Shown one piece after another: positions 8,161 to 16,475 of a stretch of 64,000 nucleotides of DNA. A program made the translations under genes and the position numbers. Origin of the DNA: Paludibacteraceae bacterium (GTDB lineage: Bacteria > Bacteroidota > Bacteroidia > Bacteroidales > Paludibacteraceae); contig JAFZPM010000014.1 in assembly GCA_017550335.1 (NCBI GenBank), positions 1 through 64,000 on the forward strand. The letters are read 5' to 3'. How positions within the stretch are numbered: position 1 is the first letter of the stretch; each line of letters starts with the position of its first letter. The notes beneath the pieces were generated by a model. It saw only the letters and a program-made list of their open reading frames with translations, made no database searches and had not been told where the DNA came from.

Positions 8161-8695
8161 ATTCGCGATCCACATAACCGGCATGCTGCTCATCCTCCTC
8201 GCCGCCTGCGGGAAGGAACAGGTTCAGATACCCGTGAACAAGAATCAGCAGGAGGACATCCGCGAGGACTTCATGGAGATGAACAAACAATTCGTCGAAT
8301 TGGAGGAGGCGGAGATCAACCATTACATCGACTCCACGAAGATGGAGATGGGCAGATGCATCTCAGGGCTCCGTTACCACATCATCGAAAAGGGGGAAGG
8401 AGACTCCATCGTCGAAAGCGACAAGGTGACGTTCCAATACACGATAGCCCCATTGGGCGGCGAACCCTGCGAGAACCTGACCGACGTGGTCAAGACCGTC
8501 ACCATAGGGCATACCGACATCGAAAAGGGCATCCGGGAAGCCATCCCTTTATTACGGGTTTCCGGCAAGGGCGAATTCATCGTCCCATCCATGCTGGGGT
8601 ACGGCGTCATCGGGAAAGGCAGATGCATCAACAGTTGGACTCCCCTCTTCATGAAGCTATCCATCATCGAGGTCGAGAGAGCCAATAAAAACTGA
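8153..8695 (+). CDS. FKBP-type peptidyl-prolyl isomerase-like lipoprotein
   Basis: A 180-residue lipoprotein with signal peptide IHITGMLLILLAAC and the lipidation Cys near residue 19. A helical spacer (EDIREDFMEMNKQFVELEEAEINHY) is followed by an FKBP-like fold: SGLRYHIIEKGEGDSI, KVTFQYTIAPLGGEP, IEKGIREAIPLLRVSGKGEFIVPS and LGYGVIG. The pattern resembles bacteroidal FKBP lipoproteins such as GldI. Isomerase activity is not assured because several aromatic pocket residues are not obvious. It overlaps the phosphoesterase gene by 8 bp and precedes a second FKBP-like lipoprotein, so the two may work on envelope protein folding together. Confidence 0.8.
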   Translation: MAKFAIHITGMLLILLAACGKEQVQIPVNKNQQEDIREDFMEMNKQFVELEEAEINHYIDSTKMEMGRCISGLRYHIIEKGEGDSIVESDKVTFQYTIAPLGGEPCENLTDVVKTVTIGHTDIEKGIREAIPLLRVSGKGEFIVPSMLGYGVIGKGRCINSWTPLFMKLSIIEVERANKN

Positions 8696-8725
8696 TTATT
8701 AACCAAACAACAATAAAAGCATAAA

Positions 8726-9328
8726 ATGATTCCAAATCGCTTTAAAACCGGGCTTGTCACACTCTCCGCCGCACTCGCGATCACGCTATCAAGTTGCGGA
8801 GATGCCATGACATACTCGGACTACCAAGAGAAAGAAGAGGATGCAATCGAAGGATTCATCAAATCTAAAAATATATCCGTGGCGGGCAGCATGCCAGAGA
8901 CCGACGGCGAATGGCTCAACGGAGACGGGAAAGAGATCTACTATCTCTATCCATCAGGGAAAGCCAAGGGTCTGTACTATCACCAGATCAAGTTGGGAGA
9001 AGGTGATTTGGTTCCGCAGGACAACTGGATCGCTTACGTACGCTACGTGGGCTACTCCCTGGAGAACGGCAACATGATATACAACTGCACCGCGCAATAT
9101 GCGCCCGACCCGCAATGCTTCAGGCTCAACTCCAAAGCTTACGAAGCGACATTCGGCATAGGATTCCAACAAGCGGTGAAGAACATGCGCGTGGGAGGAA
9201 AGTGCAGAGCGATCATACCTTTCGACATCGGCAACTCGAATAACGTCACGATCAAAGGGAACTCCACATCCGATGCAGGGGATTACCGCACGATGTACTA
9301 CGAAATCGAGCTGGTTGGCTTAGAGTAA
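8726..9328 (+). CDS. DUF4827 family FKBP-like lipoprotein
   Basis: A 200-residue lipoprotein: FKTGLVTLSAALAITLSSC is a typical signal peptide with lipobox. YSDYQEKEEDAIEGFIKSKNI and KGLYYHQIKLGEGDLVP follow, then an FKBP-like core (FGIGFQQAVKNMRVGGKCRAIIPFDIG). This matches DUF4827, a Bacteroidota family related to FKBP isomerases. It lies 30 bp after another FKBP-like lipoprotein and 10 bp before an rRNA/tRNA methylase gene in the same run. Likely a periplasmic-side, outer-membrane-anchored folding factor; function not proven. Confidence 0.82.
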   Translation: MIPNRFKTGLVTLSAALAITLSSCGDAMTYSDYQEKEEDAIEGFIKSKNISVAGSMPETDGEWLNGDGKEIYYLYPSGKAKGLYYHQIKLGEGDLVPQDNWIAYVRYVGYSLENGNMIYNCTAQYAPDPQCFRLNSKAYEATFGIGFQQAVKNMRVGGKCRAIIPFDIGNSNNVTIKGNSTSDAGDYRTMYYEIELVGLE

Positions 9329-9338
9329 CGAAGAGGGA

Positions 9339-10094
9339 ATGGCACTGAGTAAGAACAAGATACGAGCAATCAACGCCCTCTCGAAGAAAAAAGAGAGGGA
9401 TGAATCGGGGCTCTTCCTCGCGGAAGGAGGCAAAATAGTGTCCGACCTGCTACCGATTTTCCATTGCCGCACCTTGGTCTGCACAAACTCATTCATGGAC
9501 GAGCATCCCCTCACGAAGGCGGAAGAGACCATACTCGCCGAGAAAGAGGAGATCGCCAAAGCCTCGTTGCTACAGTCACCGCCCTCTGCCCTGGCGGTTT
9601 TCGAGAAACCACACTACGCCATAGACAATGGGAGAATAGCGAAGCAACTCACATTGGCGCTGGACACCATACAAGACCCGGGCAACCTGGGTACCATCAT
9701 CCGTGTGGCGGATTGGTTCGGCATCGAGGACATCATCTGCTCACAGGAAACGGCGGATGTCTACAACCCCAAAGTGGTGCAAGCCACGATGGGCGCCATC
9801 GCCCGGGTACGGGTACACTACACGGAGCTGGAGGAATTCCTGCGGGAAAACAAGGAGGTGCCAACCTACGGAACATTCCTCGACGGAGAAAACATATACG
9901 AGCAAGAGCTCTCATCCAATGGCATCATCGTGATGGGGAACGAGGGGAACGGCATATCGGAGAGGATATCCAGGCTCATCAGAAATAGGCTATTCATCCC
10001 TAACTACCCCACGGGCAGAGCCACTTCGGAGTCCCTCAACGTAGCCATGGCTACTGGCATCGTATGTTCAGAATTTAGAAGAAGAGTATTGTAA
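9339..10094 (+). CDS. SpoU/TrmH family RNA 2'-O-methyltransferase
   Basis: A 251-residue enzyme of the SPOUT superfamily that methylates a ribose 2'-OH in rRNA or tRNA using S-adenosylmethionine. An N-terminal substrate-binding domain (MALSKNKIRAINALSKKKER, ESGLFLAEGGKIV) precedes the knotted catalytic domain with three motifs: DPGNLGTIIRVADWFG, IVMGNEGNGISE and SLNVAMATGIV. Full length. The target nucleotide cannot be read from sequence. It lies 10 bp after the DUF4827 gene and is separated by 2 bp from the next ORF, indicating one transcript. Confidence 0.9.
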   Translation: MALSKNKIRAINALSKKKERDESGLFLAEGGKIVSDLLPIFHCRTLVCTNSFMDEHPLTKAEETILAEKEEIAKASLLQSPPSALAVFEKPHYAIDNGRIAKQLTLALDTIQDPGNLGTIIRVADWFGIEDIICSQETADVYNPKVVQATMGAIARVRVHYTELEEFLRENKEVPTYGTFLDGENIYEQELSSNGIIVMGNEGNGISERISRLIRNRLFIPNYPTGRATSESLNVAMATGIVCSEFRRRVL

Positions 10095-10096
10095 TC

Positions 10097-10951
10097 ATGG
10101 AGAATAAGTTAGATAATTTCTTAAAGAAGATTCGTTTCAAATACAAGATTTCCATCTTGAACGAGAACACGTTGGAAGAGGTGTTCCACATCCGGCTGTC
10201 GAAAGGAACAGTGGTCGGAGCAAGCTTCCTCATCGCCATCGTCTACTTCTTCCTCATCGCCTTCCTGATCATCAAGACACCGCTCCGAGGGTTCCTCCCA
10301 GGATACACGGAAAACATCAACCTCAGACGACAACTGATGCAAGACGCCCTCGTCGTGGACTCCCTCTCCGAGCAGCTGAACCTGCAGATACAATACATGG
10401 AGGGACTCAGGGCCGTCATGTCCGGCAAAGTGTTACTGGACTCCGCCTCAACGACGCAATCGCTGAGCAACATCACCTCGGACAAGATTTCTCTGGAGCC
10501 GTCCGAAAGGGAAATCGCCTACCGTGACTCCTTCGAAGCCAGCGAGTTGGAGAACCTCAATTCCATCAGCTCCACCTCGGAGGAGGTCGAAACGACCTAT
10601 CTGATGTGCTCTCCTGCCAAAGGCCGCGTGATCGACACGTTCAACATACGGAAAAGAGTTTACGGAACGACCATCGTGGCGGTGCAGAACTCCAGCGTAC
10701 TCTCCGTTTTGGATGGTATCGTCATCTCATCCGACTACTCCTTCCACAATCTGTACGTATTGTGCATCCAACATGCGGACAACATCGTGACGGTATATAA
10801 AACCCGTCAACCATTCATAAAACAAAAAGGAACGAAAGTGCATGCGGGAGAAATCCTGACCACCTTCCGGAACGGTACGGACTCCTACTTCGAGTTCGAG
10901 CTTTGGAAGGATGGCGTGGCAGTGAACCCGCTGACTTACATATCATTCTAA
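10097..10951 (+). CDS. Membrane-anchored LytM/M23-like protein lacking the zinc-site residues
   Basis: A 284-residue protein with one transmembrane helix near residues 36-56 (ASFLIAIVYFFLIAFLIIK), a coiled-coil segment (NINLRRQLMQDALVVDSLSEQ) and a C-terminal LytM-like beta domain (CSPAKGRVIDTFNIRKR to VAVNPLTYISF). In active M23 peptidases this domain carries HxxxD, a YxHL-type His and HxH. Here the corresponding places read VYGTTIVAV, TVYKTR and SYFEFE, so all recognised ligands are absent. It is therefore probably not a peptidase but a regulator or scaffold acting on peptidoglycan hydrolases, as EnvC and NlpD do elsewhere. It is co-oriented with dxr and rseP, 16 bp upstream of dxr. Confidence 0.85.
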   Translation: MENKLDNFLKKIRFKYKISILNENTLEEVFHIRLSKGTVVGASFLIAIVYFFLIAFLIIKTPLRGFLPGYTENINLRRQLMQDALVVDSLSEQLNLQIQYMEGLRAVMSGKVLLDSASTTQSLSNITSDKISLEPSEREIAYRDSFEASELENLNSISSTSEEVETTYLMCSPAKGRVIDTFNIRKRVYGTTIVAVQNSSVLSVLDGIVISSDYSFHNLYVLCIQHADNIVTVYKTRQPFIKQKGTKVHAGEILTTFRNGTDSYFEFELWKDGVAVNPLTYISF

Positions 10952-10967
10952 CGAAAGGATATTCATC

Positions 10968-12125
10968 ATGAAGAAACAGATAGCTGTATTAGGTTCCACT
11001 GGCTCCATCGGCACCCAAGCGTTGGAGGTCATCGAGGAGCAGTCCGACCTTTTTGAGGTCTATGCCTTGACAGCGAACAACAGCGACGAATTGCTCATCC
11101 AACAGGCGAGGAAATTCAAGCCGGAAGTGGTGGTCATCGCCAACGAAGCGAAATACCAGGGTGTGAAAGAGGCATTGTCCGACCTGCCCATCAAGGTGTT
11201 CGCCGGTGCGCAATCCATCGCGGACGTGGCGGCCATGGGTCCCATCGACATCGTGCTGACCGCCATGGTAGGATATTCAGGACTGCAGCCGACCATCTCT
11301 GCCCTCAAGGCGGGGAAGACCATCGCCTTGGCGAACAAGGAGACCATGGTCGTGGCGGGCGAACTGGTGTGCGACCTCGCCATCAAGAACAGATGCCCTA
11401 TCCTGCCGGTCGACTCCGAGCACTCCGCCATCTTCCAATGCCTGGTGGGCGAGACCAGTCCAATCGAGCGCATCATACTGACCGCCTCGGGTGGTCCGTT
11501 CAGAGGCAAGGACAGGAAATTCCTGGAGACCGTCACCGCCAAGGATGCCCTGAAGCACCCGAACTGGAGCATGGGAGCCAAGATCACGATAGACTCCGCC
11601 TCCATGATGAACAAAGGATTCGAGGTCATCGAGGCGAAATGGCTCTTCAGCGTGAAGCCTGAACAGATCGTGCCGGTGGTGCACCCGCAATCGATCATCC
11701 ACTCCATGGTGCAGTTCCAGGATGGATCCGTCAAAGCGCAGATGGGCTTGCCGGACATGAAGTTGCCTATCCAATACGCCTTCGGGTTCCCGAACCGTCT
11801 CAAGAACGATTTCAAGCGGTTGGACTTCTTCGAGTGCAAGGACCTCACCTTCGAGAAACCGGACATGGAGGTGTTCCGCAACCTCGCCTTCGCCTTCGAC
11901 GCGATGGACAAGGGCGGCAACATGCCTTGCATCCTGAACGCCGCCAATGAGGTGGCAGTGGCTGAATTCCTCAAGGGGGAGATCGGCTTCCTCGAGATGT
12001 CCGACGTCATCGAGAAGACCATGCAAACCGCCTCATTCACCAAACAGACGTCCTACGAAGTCTATGTGGAGAGCGACAAGGAGGCACGTCGCATCGCCGC
12101 AGAACTATCCGCAAAACTAAAATAA
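10968..12125 (+). CDS. dxr: 1-deoxy-D-xylulose-5-phosphate reductoisomerase
   Basis: A 385-residue cytosolic enzyme converting 1-deoxy-D-xylulose 5-phosphate to 2-C-methylerythritol 4-phosphate with NADPH, the committed step of the MEP isoprenoid pathway. Visible: the NADPH loop VLGSTGSIGTQALEVI, the metal-binding LPVDSEHSAIFQCL (Asp and Glu ligands), the ASGGPFRG flexible-loop region, HPNWSMGAKITIDSASMMNKG and HPQSIIHSMVQF. Full family length. It is placed between the LytM-like gene and rseP, with 10 bp to rseP; dxr-rseP adjacency is common in bacteria. Confidence 0.97.
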   Translation: MKKQIAVLGSTGSIGTQALEVIEEQSDLFEVYALTANNSDELLIQQARKFKPEVVVIANEAKYQGVKEALSDLPIKVFAGAQSIADVAAMGPIDIVLTAMVGYSGLQPTISALKAGKTIALANKETMVVAGELVCDLAIKNRCPILPVDSEHSAIFQCLVGETSPIERIILTASGGPFRGKDRKFLETVTAKDALKHPNWSMGAKITIDSASMMNKGFEVIEAKWLFSVKPEQIVPVVHPQSIIHSMVQFQDGSVKAQMGLPDMKLPIQYAFGFPNRLKNDFKRLDFFECKDLTFEKPDMEVFRNLAFAFDAMDKGGNMPCILNAANEVAVAEFLKGEIGFLEMSDVIEKTMQTASFTKQTSYEVYVESDKEARRIAAELSAKLK

Positions 12126-12135
12126 ACGAACACGC

Positions 12136-13452
12136 ATGCAACTATTAGTCACCATACTACAACTTCTCCTATCCCTTGCCATTCTGGTGGTTATCCACGA
12201 GTTCGGGCACTTCCTATTCGCCCGTCTATTCAAGATTCGGGTAGAAAAATTCTATATTTTCTTAAACCCATGGTTCTCCCTGTTCAAATACAAGCCGAAG
12301 AACAGTGACACGACCTTCGGTATCGGGTGGCTTCCCTTGGGCGGATATGTGAAGATAGCGGGCATGATCGATGAATCCATGGACACGGAGCAGATGAAAC
12401 GCCCCGTGCAGGACTGGGAGTTTCGATCCAAACCGGCTTGGCAGAGATTCCTTGTGATGATAGCGGGTGTGACCTTCAATTTCATATTGGCCATCATCAT
12501 CTACTCCGCCATCTCCTTCCATTACGGGGATAAATACATCGCCATACAAGACGTCAAGACGGGTATGGAGTTCAGTCCGGCTGCCCAAAAAGCGGGGTTC
12601 CAGGATGGTGATATCCTGCTTCGTGCGGACGATATTCCTTTGGAGTCGTATGACGAGGATGCGTTCAGGGCCATCATCAATGCGGAACAGGTTGCTGTCC
12701 TGCGGGATGGAAAGGAGATCAGCCTCAACATGCCGGACGACCTCATGCAGCAAATCCTGCAAGGGAAGAGGGGTTTCGCAAGCTACAGGATCCCCTTCGT
12801 GGTGGATTCCGTCATCGCAGGCTCACGTGCGGAGATGGCAGGTCTCAAGGCGAAAGATAGCATCATCTCCGTCGGAGACTCCGCCACAGCCTACATGGCG
12901 CATTGCATCGACGTCTTCGCGGAGCATAAGAACCTCAACCTGGACATCACGGTCATGCGAGCGGGCGTTCCAGTCCAATTGCAGATTACCCCCGACCACG
13001 AAGGAAAGATTGGGGTCTATATGAAAAGAATAACCGATTTCTACCCTGTCAGGACCAAGAAATACTCGTTTTGGGAATCCATACCCAACGGTATCCAAAG
13101 GGGTGTGAAAAAATTCACAGGCTATGCGAGCGACATGAAATATGTCTTCTCCAAAGAGGGTGCGCAAAGCATGGGTGGATTCATCTCCATCGGTAGATTA
13201 TTCCCTTACCCTTTCAATGCGGAGATTTTCTGGGAGATGACCGCCTATATCTCCGTCATCCTTGCCTTCATGAACCTCCTGCCTATCCCTGGGTTGGACG
13301 GCGGACACATCATATTTGTCCTCTACGAAATGATCACGAGAAGAAAGCCTAGTCAGAAGATCCTCATCCGGGCACAAATGATAGGCATGATTCTTCTATT
13401 CATGTTGATTACCTTCGCCAATATGAACGACGTCTTCAGGCTATTCAATTGA
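12136..13452 (+). CDS. rseP: Site-2 intramembrane zinc metalloprotease RseP
   Basis: A 438-residue inner-membrane protease that performs the second, intramembrane cut in regulated proteolysis of anti-sigma factors and other single-span proteins. The HEFGH zinc motif is at residues 21-25 in the first membrane helix. Periplasmic PDZ domain sequence (MEFSPAAQKAGFQDGDILLRAD, SRAEMAGLKAKDSIISVGD) lies in the middle. The second active-site segment MNLLPIPGLDGGHI and a final helix are near the C-terminus. It is the last gene of the plus-strand run from 7108 and overlaps the 3' end of the convergent CBS-domain gene by 12 bp. Confidence 0.95.
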   Translation: MQLLVTILQLLLSLAILVVIHEFGHFLFARLFKIRVEKFYIFLNPWFSLFKYKPKNSDTTFGIGWLPLGGYVKIAGMIDESMDTEQMKRPVQDWEFRSKPAWQRFLVMIAGVTFNFILAIIIYSAISFHYGDKYIAIQDVKTGMEFSPAAQKAGFQDGDILLRADDIPLESYDEDAFRAIINAEQVAVLRDGKEISLNMPDDLMQQILQGKRGFASYRIPFVVDSVIAGSRAEMAGLKAKDSIISVGDSATAYMAHCIDVFAEHKNLNLDITVMRAGVPVQLQITPDHEGKIGVYMKRITDFYPVRTKKYSFWESIPNGIQRGVKKFTGYASDMKYVFSKEGAQSMGGFISIGRLFPYPFNAEIFWEMTAYISVILAFMNLLPIPGLDGGHIIFVLYEMITRRKPSQKILIRAQMIGMILLFMLITFANMNDVFRLFN

Positions 13453-14520
13453 TCCGCCTTCAGAGTCGACAGCCGTATCATCCTCCACATCGGCCACATC
13501 CAAGTGCTTGGCGCGTTTCGCCCAAAGTGCCTTGGCGAAGGCTTGCATGTCGGTTTGGGCATCGCTCTCGTCCGTGATCTCCAAGCCTAGGATCGTCTCC
13601 ACGACATCCTCCATCGTCACGATACCCTCCATGCCTCCATGCTCGTCAATGACCAAGGCGATGTGCTCCTTGCGCGTCACCAAGAGGTCGTAGAACTTAG
13701 GCAAAGAGGTGTTCTCGTAACAAACCATGATGTCACGTTTGATGGATTTAAGCTTGATCTTTTTCTTGCCGTTCGCCAGGTTCATCAGGATATCCGTCTT
13801 CAGCACAAAACCTGTGATGTCATCGATATCCTCCGTGTAAACAGGTATTCTGGAATAACACAGATAACGTCTTTTCCTGAAAAACTCCTCCAAGGTCATA
13901 TCCTCCTGCGCCGCCAAGACCACTGTTCGAGGGGTCATGATGGAATGCACCTTGACCGTCTCCATCTTCACCAAGTTATTGATGATTTTGCTCTCGTTCT
14001 TCATGAAGACACCTTCCCGCTCACCGATCTTCGTGAGCGCCGCCACCTCCTCACGGCTCACCGTCTGCGGCTGTTTCTTCGCAATCAGCTTCGTCAGCAA
14101 ACGGGAGGCCACCACCAACGGGAAGCACAAGTAATAGACACCTTTGATCAGATAGGCGACCGGCACACACAGTTTCCTCCAATAATTGGAACCGATGGTC
14201 TTAGGGATGATCTCCGAGAAGACCAGCACCAGCACCGTCAGCACGGCGGAGACAAAACCCAGGAGTTCACTACCCAACACCTCCGCCGCCTGCGCACCCA
14301 CGATGGAGGCGCCCGCCGTGTTGGCGATCGTGTTCAGGGAGAGGATAGCCGCGATGGAATTCTCTATGTTATACTTCAAATCCTTCAACAGACGGACTCC
14401 CTTCGCATCCTCCAACGATTCGATGTACGAGGAGGTGGTGGAATAGAGCACAGACTCCATCAGGGAGCAAAGGAAAGAGATGCTCAGCGTCGCGATAAGG
14501 TATATGATCAGTAGCGTCAT
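13441..14520 (-). CDS. CNNM/CBS-domain membrane protein (hemolysin / CorC-CorB-like family)
   Basis: A 359-residue protein with the N-terminal CNNM transmembrane domain (LIATLSISFLCSLMESVLYS, IVGAQAAEVLG, VFSEIIPKTIG) in residues 1-145. Two CBS domains follow (VHSIMTPRTVVLAAQE, and YDLLVTRKEHIALVIDEHGGMEGIVTMEDVVETILG). Related proteins are Mg2+ or cobalt efflux and tolerance transporters gated by nucleotide binding at the CBS pair. The usual C-terminal CorC_HlyC transporter-associated domain is missing; the chain ends in an acidic tail soon after CBS2. Convergent overlap with rseP; upstream neighbour is the DUF2027-Smr gene 11 bp away. Confidence 0.88.
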   Translation of the reverse strand: MTLLIIYLIATLSISFLCSLMESVLYSTTSSYIESLEDAKGVRLLKDLKYNIENSIAAILSLNTIANTAGASIVGAQAAEVLGSELLGFVSAVLTVLVLVFSEIIPKTIGSNYWRKLCVPVAYLIKGVYYLCFPLVVASRLLTKLIAKKQPQTVSREEVAALTKIGEREGVFMKNESKIINNLVKMETVKVHSIMTPRTVVLAAQEDMTLEEFFRKRRYLCYSRIPVYTEDIDDITGFVLKTDILMNLANGKKKIKLKSIKRDIMVCYENTSLPKFYDLLVTRKEHIALVIDEHGGMEGIVTMEDVVETILGLEITDESDAQTDMQAFAKALWAKRAKHLDVADVEDDTAVDSEGGSIE

Positions 14521-14531
14521 AAGGTAAGTCT

Positions 14532-15593
14532 CTATTTAATTGTCACCATGGTCGCACCATACCCGTACTCGAGGAAGGAAGCGTCCTGCACGTAGCAAGA
14601 GGCATACTTCTTCTTCAGCTGCTGGAGGATCTCCTTGCGGAGCACCCCGTCGCCCTTGCCATGGATAAAGACGATCTTCTGGCCCTTCTGCTTCGCGTAT
14701 TGCCCCATCACCTCATTGAACTTATCCAACTGGTACTGGAGCATGTCACCATTGTTCATGCCCGTCGTGTTGTCCAGCAACTGGTTGATATGCAGGTCTA
14801 TTTCCACGACATCCTGCTTCGGCTTACTGGAGACGGAGACCTTGGCGGGGAACTTCGTCTCCTTGCTCTTCAGCACCTCGGAGAAGGACTCCGCCGTCAT
14901 TTCACGCTCCACCATGCCATCGTTCTTCACGATTGGGAAGAGCAATGCGTCCTCGTCGAAATAATCGTTCTCGACGAAGCTATGCAGCTTATAGAACTTC
15001 ACAGGGTTCACCTTCACCTGCACGTCGAACGCAGGTTTGCCCTTGTAGGCCTTCTTCTGCTTGAAAGGCATCAACTGCACACGCAGGATCTCCAGGTCAT
15101 TGAGTTGATCCTTGTTGACCTCCTCCAGCAGGAGTTTCGTGTTCGGCTGGATGAAGCCTGCGGAGCGGGAGATGAACATCGAACCGTTTCCGTTCGCCAC
15201 GTTATAGCCCAGGTAATAATTACTATCGTTAATTAAATAGCAGTCGTAATTCGTCACGGAGAGACGTTTGACGTCATGAGGAAGGTAGGCGAGAAAAACA
15301 TTCAGGGTCTCCCCCTCCTGCGTCTCCGCCCCCGGCTCGTACTCGTCGTCGTCATCCTCCTCGGCAGGCTCCGGCTTGAGGTTCTCTATCTTATCAGGCA
15401 CAGGGCGCACCTCCTCCGACTTGCTCTCCTTGCAGTCGGCGGCGGCATCCACCACGACACACTCACGTGCCAGCGTAGGCACATCGAAGCCGTCCTCGTC
15501 GGTCACCAGGACCATCTCACGGCTCACAATCTTACTAACCACACCGCCACCCGTAGCGTTCAGGAAGCGGACTCTATCTCCAACCTTCACCAT
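14532..15593 (-). CDS. DUF2027 domain-containing protein with C-terminal Smr domain
   Basis: A 353-residue protein: N-terminal DUF2027 module (MVKVGDRVRFLNATGGGVVSKI), an acidic linker near residues 55-95, a DUF2027 central domain (LNVFLAYLPHDVKRL to VSVSSKP), then a C-terminal Smr domain with EIDLHINQLLDN and IVFIHGKGDGVLRKEI. Smr domains bind and often nick branched DNA or act on RNA; the IHGKGDG loop is the conserved core. This architecture is specific to Bacteroidota. The cellular role is not established. Transcribed with the CBS-domain gene downstream and only 7 bp from the NifX-like gene upstream. Confidence 0.88.
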   Translation of the reverse strand: MVKVGDRVRFLNATGGGVVSKIVSREMVLVTDEDGFDVPTLARECVVVDAAADCKESKSEEVRPVPDKIENLKPEPAEEDDDDEYEPGAETQEGETLNVFLAYLPHDVKRLSVTNYDCYLINDSNYYLGYNVANGNGSMFISRSAGFIQPNTKLLLEEVNKDQLNDLEILRVQLMPFKQKKAYKGKPAFDVQVKVNPVKFYKLHSFVENDYFDEDALLFPIVKNDGMVEREMTAESFSEVLKSKETKFPAKVSVSSKPKQDVVEIDLHINQLLDNTTGMNNGDMLQYQLDKFNEVMGQYAKQKGQKIVFIHGKGDGVLRKEILQQLKKKYASCYVQDASFLEYGYGATMVTIK

Positions 15594-15600
15594 GTCTCAA

Positions 15601-15999
15601 TTATTTTTTCTCAGGGACCACGTATGAAAACTTCAGGTTGTCCGACCCATGGCAATCATGATGGTCGCACGTCTCTTGGGAGTCCGACAACTTGCCCGCC
15701 AGATGTTGCGCCAGCACGTCGTCCACCTTTCCGTGGCACCCTCTGACCACCTCGATCTGCTGTTCCGACAGCTTGCGGAAGGCGCCCTCGCCCATATTGC
15801 CCGCCAGCATCAGGGTCACACCCATTTCACGCAACAGGCTAGCGATGTTGGACTTGCAACCACAACCCTGCGGCGAATCGAGGCGTTCCTGAATCACCAC
15901 TTTGTTATCATCGTTCAAATGATAGATCGTATAGTATGCACAATGTCCGAAATGGTCGTCCACCATGCCGTCCCTCGTGGGTATCGCGATGAGTTTCAT
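15601..15999 (-). CDS. NifB/NifX family (dinitrogenase iron-molybdenum cofactor domain) protein
   Basis: A 132-residue single-domain protein. MKLIAIPTRDGMVDDHFGHCAYYTIYHL is the typical start of the Nitro_FeMo-Co fold, and MGVTLMLAGNMGEGAFRKLSEQQIEVVRGCHG is the second half with the Gly-rich turn. The tail is His/Cys-rich (SQETCDHHDCHG). Such orphan proteins bind iron-sulfur or metal clusters; no nitrogenase genes are near, so a nitrogen-fixation role is not implied. First gene of a three-gene minus-strand unit with the Smr and CBS proteins. Confidence 0.85.
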   Translation of the reverse strand: MKLIAIPTRDGMVDDHFGHCAYYTIYHLNDDNKVVIQERLDSPQGCGCKSNIASLLREMGVTLMLAGNMGEGAFRKLSEQQIEVVRGCHGKVDDVLAQHLAGKLSDSQETCDHHDCHGSDNLKFSYVVPEKK

Positions 16000-16129
16000 A
16001 CGTGTAATTATCCGTTAAACACTAAAATAATATGTTCCCGCATTCGGCGGGAGACTTTTGCAAAGATAACAAAATATAAGCGATGTGGAGGTCAGGGGGA
16101 GGGCAAAAAAAGGAGGAGGAGTGGGAGAT

Positions 16130-16325
16130 TAGAAGTTAAAAGTTAAGAATTAAGAAACGTCAGTTCGACGAAGTCAATTAAGAGTTGATTATAGCCTTTT
16201 CTAACGAACTGCGCCTCCCCAAGCCCCAACGGGGCGACATCCTCCAGGCAGGGGTGTAAACCCCTGTATGAAAGATAGTGGTGCAGGAGGGAACCCCAAG
16301 GGGGTGACACATGGAGAGTTGCATA
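16130..16325. repeat. Dispersed intergenic repeat with GC-rich hairpins
   Basis: In the 476-bp gap before the C10 peptidase gene. It begins with AATTAAG-type runs, then the 27-nt core GAAACGTCAG...GTCAATTA at 16154-16180 that recurs at 46689, 46824 and (inverted) 55710. Inverted repeats follow: GCCCCAACGGGGC near 16223, CAGGGGTGTAAACCCCTG near 16243 and CCCCAAGGGG near 16295. A minus-strand ORF across this stretch is judged spurious. Confidence 0.75.
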
Positions 16326-16388
16326 TTAAATAATATATAATCGTAGATATTTTTCTGATTTGTGTATTTACGTGTCAAAAAAAATATT

Positions 16389-16396
16389 ATATCTTT
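16389..16396 (+). promoter_or_regulatory. Bacteroidota -7 promoter element for the C10 peptidase operon
   Basis: TATCTTTG, an exact TAnnTTTG match, 79 bp before the ATG at 16476. No TTTG at the ideal 19-21 bp distance is seen. The intervening leader is AT-rich. Confidence 0.6.
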
Positions 16397-16475
16397 GCGC
16401 AAATTATCATTTAAAACAAGAATAAAGACAATAAGTATTGAAGATTTGTTAAATTAAAAACTATAAATAAAAAAA

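Noticed and set aside
15601..15999. NifX-like gene as a sign of nitrogen fixation
   Set aside because: Single orphan domain protein; no nif structural or assembly genes nearby. Such orphans are common in anaerobes.
16178..16402. Minus-strand open frame of 74 codons
   Set aside because: It runs through GC-rich hairpin repeats and the promoter of the C10 peptidase; no initiation context or family.
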